Assembly: GCF_016735615.1 (NCBI RefSeq) | Contig: NZ_JAERSF010000003.1 | Span: 744,001-808,000 of the forward strand | Direction: 5' to 3' | Length of the DNA: 64,000 nt | Source: Flavobacterium tagetis | GTDB lineage: Bacteria > Bacteroidota > Bacteroidia > Flavobacteriales > Flavobacteriaceae | Shown here: piece by piece, positions 57,091-64,000 of the stretch | How the letters are laid out: each line of letters begins with the position of its first letter | Numbering within the stretch: position 1 is the first letter of the stretch | The notes under the pieces: generated by a model | The model's database searches: none | Told to the model about the DNA's origin: nothing | The model's input: only the letters and a program-made list of their open reading frames with translations | Made by a program: the position numbers and the translations under genes

Positions 57091-59820
57091 ATGAAATATT
57101 TACAATTACTTTTTTTATGTCTTTACGTCTCTTTCGCGACAGCGCAGAACATCACAGTAGTTAGTGATCCGAGTTCGCCGAGAGCAAAATTTGGAGCAGA
57201 GAAATTATCTGAAACACTTTCAGCAAAAGGGTTCAGTGTAACTTCTTCTGATAAATTCAAAAAATCAAAAGATAAAATAATTGTAATTGGAGAAAAAGGA
57301 ACCGATTTTTGGAAGAAAAACGCGAAAAGCGCTAAAATCGATGATAGCAAATTAACCAAGAAAGAAGGTTTCCAGATTCGCACACAAAATAATGTAATTT
57401 ATGTTGAAGGAACAGATGCTTCAGGAGCTTTGTATGGAGCTTTAGAATTAACAGATAAAATTAAAGCTTCAGGAAAACTTCCTTCAGAAATTAATATCGA
57501 AGACAGTCCAGAAATGGTTTTGCGTGGAGCCTGCATCGGAATGCAAAAACCAGTTTATCTTCCAGGACGTGATGTTTACGAATATCCATATACACCAGAA
57601 ACTTTTCCGTGGTTTTATGATAAAGCTTTATGGATAAAATACTTGGATATGCTGGTAGAAAACCGCATGAATTCTTTGTATTTATGGAACGGACATCCGT
57701 TTGCTTCTTTAGTGAAACTAAAAGAATATCCATTTGCAGTTGAAGTCAGCGACGAAGATTTCAAAAAGAATGAAGAAATCTATAAATTTCTGACTGTTGA
57801 AGCTAACAAAAGAGGAATCTGGGTAATTCAGATGTTCTACAATATTATTGTTTCTAAGCCTTTTGCAGAGCATTATAATATTAAAACGCAAGATCGTTCA
57901 AGACCTATTACGCCTTTATTGTCAGATTACACGAGAAAATCTATTGCTGCTTTCATCGAAAAATATCCAAACGTTGGATTGATGGTTTGTTTGGGAGAAG
58001 CCATCAATACCGTTGATGATGATGTAGAATGGTTTACCAAAACTATTATTCCGGGTGTTCGTGACGGTTTACAAGCATTAGGAAAAACAGAAGAACCGCC
58101 AATTATCCTTCGTTCTCACGATACAGACGGACCTTTGGTAATGGAAAAATCACTTCCGTTATACAAAAACCTTTACACAGAAAGTAAATATACAGGAGAA
58201 TCTTTAACGACTTATACGCCGGGCGGACCTTGGGGAGAAACGCACAAACAGTTGAGTTCTCTTAAATCAATTCATATCGAAAATGTTCATATTCTGGCAA
58301 ATCTAGAACCTTTTAGATACGGTTCGCCAGATTTTATCCAAAAAACAGTAAAAGCGATGCACAGCATTCACGGAGCAAATGCGCTACATTTATATCCGCA
58401 AGCGTCGTATTGGGATTGGCCGTATTCGGCAGATAAAACGAAATCAGGAGAGCGTTTATTAGAAATGGATCGCGATTGGATTTGGTACAAAGCTTGGGCA
58501 AGATATGCTTGGGACAGCAAAAGAGATCGTAACGAAGAAGTTAAATTTTGGGATAATGATTTAGCAGCGAAATTCGGAACGACTCAAGAAGCAGCAAATA
58601 ATATTTTAAAAGCTTACGAAGAAACAGGAGAAATCGCTCCAAAGACCTTAAGACGTTTCGGAATCACAGAAGGAAACCGTCAAACCTTATTGTTAGGAAT
58701 GTTCGAAAGTCAGTTGGTAAATCCTTCAAAATGGAGAGTTTATCCGGGATTCCATGAATCTTGCGGACCAGCAGGAGAATTGCTTTTAGAATATGCTAAA
58801 AAAGAATGGAATAAAGAACCGCATTCGGGCGAATTGCCAACGCAAATTATTGCTGAAATTACAGAACACGGAAGATTGGCCGTTGAAGCAATAGATAAAG
58901 CAGAAGCCAGCGTAACCAAAGACAAAGAAGAATTTGCACGTCTTAAAAATGATATGCATGCGTATAAGGCTTTTGCCGATTTCTTCTCAGAAAAAGTAAA
59001 AGCAGCTTTATTGGTTTTAAGATACAGTTATTCAAATGATATTACAGATTTAGACAAAGCTTTGCCTCATTTAGAAAAAAGTATCGAGTACTATGAGTTA
59101 TTGGTAAAACTAACAAAAGATACGTACTATTATGCCAACAGTATGCAGACTGCTCAACGCCGAATCCCGATTGGAGGAGACGACGGGAACAACAAAACAT
59201 GGGCAGAATTATTGCCTCATTATGAGCGTGAATTGGCTAATTTTAAAAGAAATCTAGAGAAGCTAAAATCTTCTAAAGATGGTAAAATCGAAACCAAAGA
59301 AGGTAAACCTTGGAAAACAGCCGAAGTAACTTTTATCGACGAAAAACCAGGAACGTATTTAGTAAAACCAGGAACAAAAGTCTATGGAACAGATATTTCT
59401 GAGTTAACTAAAATTGCTCCTGAACTTCAAAACCTTAAAGGATTTTCATTCGTAGAAAACGATCAAAACGAAAAAGGAACACATTTGAAGTTTAGAAATA
59501 CAAAAGCGGTTAAATTAGTTGTCGGGTATTTCAATTCAGATCAGAAGAGATTCTTATTGCCACCAAGTTTAGAAACTGACGCCGCAGGAAATGCGCACGG
59601 TCAAGCCGAAGTGATTCTGGCAAGTGCAATGAATTTAAAAGAGTTACCACGTGTAAACATTCACACCTATACTTTCCAGCCGGGCGAGAATAAATTAGAT
59701 TTAGGAAAAGGAAAAGTATTGATTTTAGGTTTTATCGATGCAGATCAAACCATATCACCACGCGATGTTGGATATATCGATGCAGGAGAAAAAGCAGCTA
59801 TTGACTGGTTGTTTTATTAG
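57091..59820 (+). CDS. GH138 alpha-galacturonidase (RG-II chain A)
   Basis: A 909-residue secreted protein; signal peptide ends at FATAQ (residue 19). Domains: GH20/GH67-like N-terminal alpha/beta domain (20-150, ASGALYGALELTDKI), TIM barrel (about 160-530), helical bundle (about 540-740) and a C-terminal beta-sandwich (about 750-900) shared with the protein at 1089. For the prototype BT0997 I recall acid/base Glu294, nucleophile Glu361 and specificity residues Arg332 and Arg521. Here Glu303 (CLGEAIN), Glu370 (YTGESL), Arg341 (ILRSHD) and Arg530 (EGNRQT) all fit at a constant offset of +9. The enzyme removes D-galacturonate alpha-1,2-linked to L-rhamnose in RG-II chain A. This is the best family marker of the locus. 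Confidence 0.92.
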   Translation: MKYLQLLFLCLYVSFATAQNITVVSDPSSPRAKFGAEKLSETLSAKGFSVTSSDKFKKSKDKIIVIGEKGTDFWKKNAKSAKIDDSKLTKKEGFQIRTQNNVIYVEGTDASGALYGALELTDKIKASGKLPSEINIEDSPEMVLRGACIGMQKPVYLPGRDVYEYPYTPETFPWFYDKALWIKYLDMLVENRMNSLYLWNGHPFASLVKLKEYPFAVEVSDEDFKKNEEIYKFLTVEANKRGIWVIQMFYNIIVSKPFAEHYNIKTQDRSRPITPLLSDYTRKSIAAFIEKYPNVGLMVCLGEAINTVDDDVEWFTKTIIPGVRDGLQALGKTEEPPIILRSHDTDGPLVMEKSLPLYKNLYTESKYTGESLTTYTPGGPWGETHKQLSSLKSIHIENVHILANLEPFRYGSPDFIQKTVKAMHSIHGANALHLYPQASYWDWPYSADKTKSGERLLEMDRDWIWYKAWARYAWDSKRDRNEEVKFWDNDLAAKFGTTQEAANNILKAYEETGEIAPKTLRRFGITEGNRQTLLLGMFESQLVNPSKWRVYPGFHESCGPAGELLLEYAKKEWNKEPHSGELPTQIIAEITEHGRLAVEAIDKAEASVTKDKEEFARLKNDMHAYKAFADFFSEKVKAALLVLRYSYSNDITDLDKALPHLEKSIEYYELLVKLTKDTYYYANSMQTAQRRIPIGGDDGNNKTWAELLPHYERELANFKRNLEKLKSSKDGKIETKEGKPWKTAEVTFIDEKPGTYLVKPGTKVYGTDISELTKIAPELQNLKGFSFVENDQNEKGTHLKFRNTKAVKLVVGYFNSDQKRFLLPPSLETDAAGNAHGQAEVILASAMNLKELPRVNIHTYTFQPGENKLDLGKGKVLILGFIDADQTISPRDVGYIDAGEKAAIDWLFY

Positions 59821-59827
59821 TTTGCGT

Positions 59828-59912
59828 TTCCTGCAAGGTTTTCAAAACCTTGTAGGTATTCTAAATGAACGTTAAAAAGTAAACCTACAAGGTTTTGAAA
59901 ACCTTGCAGGAA
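59828..59912. repeat. perfect 30-bp inverted repeat, family B (CCTGCAAGGTTTTCAAAACC)
   Basis: Arms 59828-59857 and 59883-59912 are exact reverse complements with a 25-base spacer; each arm also contains an inner palindrome (AAGGTTTT-C-AAAACCTT). It starts 7 bases behind the GH138 stop and ends 9 bases before the GH2 start. A TTG in its right arm (59895) was rejected as start. Confidence 0.96.
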
Positions 59913-59921
59913 ATAGAAAAT

Positions 59922-62900
59922 ATGAATAGAATAGTTTTTTTTATTTTTTGTTTTTTTTCAAGCCTTTGCTTTGTTTGGAGTCAGAGCAAAGATTCAGGGA
60001 AGTTTCGTAAAGAAATTTCGCTGAATTCGTCTTGGGAAACCGTAATACTGGATAATCTTCCGCTGAAAGAAGAAGATTTTGTAGAAAATCCAAAAACTGA
60101 TTCCAATTGGCAAAAGGTTAGTGTGCCTCACAATTGGGATCAGTATTATGGTTTCAGAAGAACAAAACATGGAAATTTACATGGTACCGCCTGGTACAAA
60201 AAAATACTAAAACTCGATAAGAAAGACAGTTCAAAACAACATTTTCTCTATTTTGAAGGCGTAAGTTCGTATGCAACTGTTTGGGTAAATGGTAAAAAAG
60301 TAGGAGAGCACAAAGGTGGAAGAACTACTTTCACTTTAGATATTTCCAAAGCAGTTTCTTTCGATAAAGAAAATGTTATTTTAGTAAAAGCAGCGCATCC
60401 CTCTTTTATTGCAGATTTACCTTGGGTTTGCGGTGGCTGTTCTGGAGAATGGGGATTTTCAGAAGGTTCTCAGCCAATGGGAATTTTTAGGCCAGTTTCA
60501 TTGGTAATTACAAACGATGTTAGAATTCAGCCTTTTGGTGTTCATATTTGGAATGACAAATCGGTTTCAAAACAAAAAGCGATTCTTCATACTACAACCG
60601 AAATCAAGAATTACAGTACTTTACAGCGAAATTTAACTATCGAAAATATTCTTTTGGATGCTTCGGGAAAGAAAGTTGTTATTACAAAAAGCTACAACAA
60701 AATCAATTCGGGAGAAACAAAAGAAATAGCTCAGACACTTCCTGAGATTCAGAATCCGAAATTATGGTCGCCATCCAATCCGTATTTGTACAAATTGGTG
60801 ACTTCAGTTTACGAAAACGGAAAAGTAATCGATCAGTTAGCAACGCCTTACGGAATTCGGTGGGTGAGCTGGCCGGTAAGTCGTGACGGAAAAGACAATC
60901 GTTTTTTCATTAATGACGAACCTGTTTTTATAAACGGAGTTTGCGAGTACGAACATTTAATTGGAAAAAGCCATTCGTTTTTGGACGAAATGATTCATTC
61001 CAGAATCGAACAGATAAAAGCAGGCGGATTTAACGCTTTTAGAGAAGCGCATCAGCCTCATAATTTATTGTATCAAAAAGAATTAGACGAAAACGGAATC
61101 TTATTTTGGAGTCAGTTTTCAGCACATATTTGGTACGATACGCCTGAATTTAAAGAAAACTTTAAAACCCTTTTGAGAGAATGGATTAAGGAACGCAGAA
61201 ACAGTCCGTCGGTGGTTATGTGGGGATTGCAGAATGAAAGCACGATCCCGAAAGAATTTGCTGAAGAATGCACTCAGATTATTCGAGAAATGGATCCGTT
61301 ATCAGCTTCACAAAGGATTGTAACAACTTGTAATGGTGGAGAAGGAACAGATTGGAATGTTGTTCAAAACTGGTCAGGAACTTATGGCGGAGATCCTTTA
61401 AAATACCATCTAGAAATGACAACTCAGCTTTTAAATGGAGAATATGGCGCTTGGCGTTCAGCCGATTTACATACAGAAGGTGAGTTTGACCAAAAAGGAA
61501 CTTTGAGCGAAAACCGTTTTTCTCAATTAATGGAAATTAAAGTTAGAGAAGCCGAATCGGTAAAAGATAAAATTGCGGGACAATTCAACTGGCTTTTTGC
61601 TTCGCATGAAAATCCGGGACGAGTGCAGAACGGAGAAGGTTTTAGAGACATTGACAAAGTCGGGCCAGTAAATTACAAAGGACTTTTTACGATTTGGGGC
61701 GAACCTCTGGATGCGTTTTATATGTATCGTGCGAATTATGTTTCCAACAAAACCAATCCGATGGTGTATATTGTTTCGCATACTTGGCCAAGCCGTTGGG
61801 AAAAACCGGGAATCAAAAACGGAATCGATATTTATTCGAATTGTGATGAAGCAGAATTGTTTAATGATGTCAATAAAGCTTCACTTGGAAAACTAAAAAA
61901 TCCGGGAATCGGACAGCATTTTCAGTTTAATAATGTCAATATTCAATACAATGTTTTATATGCCGTTGGTTATGTAAATGGGAAAGCGGTTGCTAAAGAT
62001 TATATCGTTTTAAATAATTTTCCAAAAGCACCAAGTTTTGATGCTTTAACCACTAATAAAGCAGATATTACAAAAGCCAAAAGCGGTTATAATTACATTT
62101 ATAGAGTAAATTGTGGTGGTTCTGAATTGACAGATTCTGCTGGAAATACTTGGTTAACGGATACACACAAAAACGGTCAAAATACTTGGGGTTCGTTATC
62201 ATGGACAGATAATTTTGAAAAACTTCCAGACTTTTTTGCCAGTCAAAGAACAACTTTCGATCCAATAAACGGGACAAAAGACCCTGAATTATTTCAAAGT
62301 TTTAGATACGGAGTTGATAAATTGCGCTACGAATTTCCTGCACCAGACGGAGAATATTTGGTTGAATTATATTTTGCGGAACCGTGGTACGGAACAGGTG
62401 GCGGATTGGATTGCAAAGGCTGGCGTTTGTTTGACGTAGCAATTAATGATAATGTTGTTTTAAAAGATTTCGATATTTGGGCAGAAGCTGGACATGATAA
62501 CGCTTTGAAGAAAACATTTAAAGTAAAAAGTACAAACGGAAAAATTGTGATTTCATTTCCAAATGTAAAAGCTTCACAAGCGATTATTTCTGCGATTGCG
62601 ATTGCAACAAAAGATATTCATGCAAGACCAGCAGCCGAATCTTCGAAAAATATTCAGAATTTGGTTTTAGATTCTTATGATAAAACTAACAAAGTAGCTT
62701 CATGGCTGGATATTAATTCAAAACAATATTCAGATTCTGATGTTATTTTTACCGAATTGCCTTCTGAGGTTTTTGGAGCAGATTATTTACAGTTTTCAGT
62801 TAATCCAAAAAACAAAGGATCATTTATAGCTAAAGAAGAATCGACAATTTATGTTTTAGTTGATAGTAAAATCAAAGCGTTAAGCTGGCTTTCAGATTAT

Positions 62901-63449
62901 AAAAAAATAGAAGAAAAAGCGAAAAACAGCAGTGGAATTTTATTTGATGTTTTCACTAAAAAAGTAAAGAAAGGCGAGAAAGTTCTTTTTGATAATTCTG
63001 AAACAATATCTTCGATTGCAGTCGTTCCAACGTACGATATGGGCGAAAAAGACGATTCAAGGCCAGTTGTAGTCATAGAAGCCGAAAAAACAAAAACAAC
63101 AGGAACAGGAATCGAAAAAGGAAATTTCAAAAAAGCCGATTATATTGAGTTCACAAAAAAGACAAACAATAGTATTGAGTTTGAAGTAAAACCAGGAGTT
63201 GCCGGAATTTATTTAATGCGTTTCCGTTTTATGAATAGAAATGAAACGCCATTAAAAGTCAAATTCAAAATGGAAGATGCGTATGGAATTTTAATGCGAA
63301 ACGACACAATTGAGTTTTTCCCTTCGCCAGAAAAATGGAAGATTTTAAACACAACATCAGGTGGTTATATCAATGCAGGGACGTATAAAATTACGTTGGA
63401 AGGTGATGATTTGAAGGGGTTAATGTTGGACAATTTCGAATTTCAGTAA
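59922..63449 (+). CDS. GH2 exo-beta-glycosidase with malectin-like and CBM6/35-like C-terminal modules
   Basis: A 1175-residue secreted protein; signal peptide ends near FVWSQ. GH2 core: jelly roll (VSVPHNWDQYYGF, GTAWYKK), Ig-like domain, TIM barrel with acid/base Glu439 in WGLQNEST and nucleophile Glu507 in NGEYGAW. A malectin-like domain follows (about 722-870, YRVNCGGSELTDSAGNTW) and a C-terminal beta-sandwich of CBM6/35 type (about 1050-1175, VIEAEKTKTTG). LacZ-type super-sandwich is absent, so this is a different GH2 subgroup from the gene at 4195; beta-galactosidase, beta-glucuronidase or arabinopyranosidase activities all occur in the family. RG-II loci of Bacteroides hold several such GH2 enzymes. 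Confidence 0.9.
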   Translation: MNRIVFFIFCFFSSLCFVWSQSKDSGKFRKEISLNSSWETVILDNLPLKEEDFVENPKTDSNWQKVSVPHNWDQYYGFRRTKHGNLHGTAWYKKILKLDKKDSSKQHFLYFEGVSSYATVWVNGKKVGEHKGGRTTFTLDISKAVSFDKENVILVKAAHPSFIADLPWVCGGCSGEWGFSEGSQPMGIFRPVSLVITNDVRIQPFGVHIWNDKSVSKQKAILHTTTEIKNYSTLQRNLTIENILLDASGKKVVITKSYNKINSGETKEIAQTLPEIQNPKLWSPSNPYLYKLVTSVYENGKVIDQLATPYGIRWVSWPVSRDGKDNRFFINDEPVFINGVCEYEHLIGKSHSFLDEMIHSRIEQIKAGGFNAFREAHQPHNLLYQKELDENGILFWSQFSAHIWYDTPEFKENFKTLLREWIKERRNSPSVVMWGLQNESTIPKEFAEECTQIIREMDPLSASQRIVTTCNGGEGTDWNVVQNWSGTYGGDPLKYHLEMTTQLLNGEYGAWRSADLHTEGEFDQKGTLSENRFSQLMEIKVREAESVKDKIAGQFNWLFASHENPGRVQNGEGFRDIDKVGPVNYKGLFTIWGEPLDAFYMYRANYVSNKTNPMVYIVSHTWPSRWEKPGIKNGIDIYSNCDEAELFNDVNKASLGKLKNPGIGQHFQFNNVNIQYNVLYAVGYVNGKAVAKDYIVLNNFPKAPSFDALTTNKADITKAKSGYNYIYRVNCGGSELTDSAGNTWLTDTHKNGQNTWGSLSWTDNFEKLPDFFASQRTTFDPINGTKDPELFQSFRYGVDKLRYEFPAPDGEYLVELYFAEPWYGTGGGLDCKGWRLFDVAINDNVVLKDFDIWAEAGHDNALKKTFKVKSTNGKIVISFPNVKASQAIISAIAIATKDIHARPAAESSKNIQNLVLDSYDKTNKVASWLDINSKQYSDSDVIFTELPSEVFGADYLQFSVNPKNKGSFIAKEESTIYVLVDSKIKALSWLSDYKKIEEKAKNSSGILFDVFTKKVKKGEKVLFDNSETISSIAVVPTYDMGEKDDSRPVVVIEAEKTKTTGTGIEKGNFKKADYIEFTKKTNNSIEFEVKPGVAGIYLMRFRFMNRNETPLKVKFKMEDAYGILMRNDTIEFFPSPEKWKILNTTSGGYINAGTYKITLEGDDLKGLMLDNFEFQ

Positions 63450-63462
63450 ATAAAAAATTAAT

Positions 63463-63597
63463 CTCGCAAAGTCGCAAAAGCGCAAAGAAAATTAAACCAT
63501 ATAAGTAATATAAGACAATTTAAGTTTTGTCTTAATTGAACTTACATAACTTATATGGTTAAGGAAAAAAACTTTGCGTCTCTGGGCCTTTGCGAGA
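63463..63597. repeat. nested palindrome, family D around an ACCATATAAGT pair
   Basis: Outer CTCGCAAAGTCGCAAAAGCG (63463) and CTTTGCGTCTCTGGGCCTTT with GCGAGAG up to 63597; inner ACCATATAAGT (about 63497) and ACTTATATGGT (about 63550-63560); innermost AAGACAATTTAAG/CTTAATTG. Same outer family as 28851-28924. Confidence 0.88.
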
Positions 63598-63611
63598 GAA
63601 AACTAAAGAAT

Positions 63612-64000
63612 ATGATTTTAAAAAAAATTACAATTGCCTTATTGTTTTCAGTATCAGTTTTTGCACAAAAACAAGCCAGAATTGTGGAAGATTTCAACAA
63701 AAACTGGAACTTCAAATTAGGAGATCATCCAGAAGCGATAAATTCTAATTTCAATATATCAGATTGGAGAGCACTTCAATTGCCGCATGATTGGAGTATT
63801 GAAGGTGCTTTTGATAAAGATGCTAAAACCAAGCAAGCACAAGGATTTTTACCTGCTGGAAAAGGTTGGTATCGTAAAGTATTTACAGTTCCTGCAAATT
63901 GGAAAAACAAAACAGTTTCAATTGAGTTTGATGGTGTTTTTAAAAACAGTGAAGTTTTCATAAATGGGAAATCATTAGGAATTCGTCCAAATGGTTATAT
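63612..64000 (+). CDS. GH2 beta-galactosidase, N-terminal part (3' end outside window)
   Basis: An open frame of 129 codons runs off the window end. It starts MILKKITIALLFSVSVFAQ, a signal peptide, and continues with FNKNWNFKLGDH, ALQLPHDWSIEG, KGWYRKVFTVP and FDGVFKNSEVFINGK, the typical N-terminal jelly roll of GH2 beta-galactosidases of Bacteroidota. Catalytic residues lie beyond the window. It is the third GH2 enzyme of the locus and its LPHDWSIEG signature differs from the LacZ-type gene at 4195. Confidence 0.88.
   Translation, partial: MILKKITIALLFSVSVFAQKQARIVEDFNKNWNFKLGDHPEAINSNFNISDWRALQLPHDWSIEGAFDKDAKTKQAQGFLPAGKGWYRKVFTVPANWKNKTVSIEFDGVFKNSEVFINGKSLGIRPNGY

Overview
The window is AT-rich, intron-free bacterial DNA in which every supported gene lies on the + strand. 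Bacteroidota signatures are clear: an adjacent SusC/SusD outer-membrane pair, lipoproteins with the cysteine directly followed by short polar tails, ATG codons preceded by A/T-rich tracts instead of Shine-Dalgarno sites, and a TTTG/TAnnTTTG-type promoter candidate. Protein style, base composition and the intergenic palindromes point to Flavobacterium or a close relative; this is inference, since no rRNA or housekeeping gene is present.

The whole window is one very large pectin utilization locus, cut at both ends. Left block (1-20974): a GH78 rhamnosidase C-terminus, two beta-propeller glycosidase-like proteins, a GH2 beta-galactosidase, a GH106 rhamnosidase, an SGNH acetylesterase, an unassigned (alpha/alpha)6-type enzyme, a PL1-type pectate lyase, a GH127-type beta-L-arabinofuranosidase and a CE8 pectin methylesterase. 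Centre (20975-27007): a 679-base regulatory gap with a terminator and a promoter candidate, then SusC and SusD, followed by a strong hairpin. Right block (27111-64000): two paralogous PL1 lyases flanking a DUF3826-like protein, a beta-helix/TIM-barrel-like fusion, a GH140-type apiosidase, GH28 polygalacturonase, GH43-like and sialidase-like propellers, two GH78 enzymes, an STN-alpha/beta-hydrolase fusion esterase, GH95, an MGH1-like enzyme, a membrane/HEAT-like protein that is not a CAZyme, a secreted isomerase-like lipoprotein, a GH138 galacturonidase and two GH2 enzymes (the last cut by the window end).

Together the lyases, GH28, CE8 and other esterases would open and trim the homogalacturonan backbone; SusCD would import oligosaccharides; the exo-enzymes (GH78, GH106, GH95, GH127, GH138, GH140, GH2, GH43) would strip side chains. 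GH138 plus GH140 plus GH106, GH95 and GH127 is a combination known from Bacteroides thetaiotaomicron loci for rhamnogalacturonan II, so I read this as an environmental RG-II/pectin locus. The GH138 call rests on four residues (two catalytic Glu, two specificity Arg) that all keep one constant offset from the numbering I recall for BT0997.

No regulator (hybrid two-component, AraC, ECF sigma/anti-sigma) is inside the window. The other striking feature is that most intergenic gaps carry palindromic repeats from at least eight sequence families, some with perfect arms of 18-30 bp and some nested inside others; a few start or stop codons lie within repeat arms.
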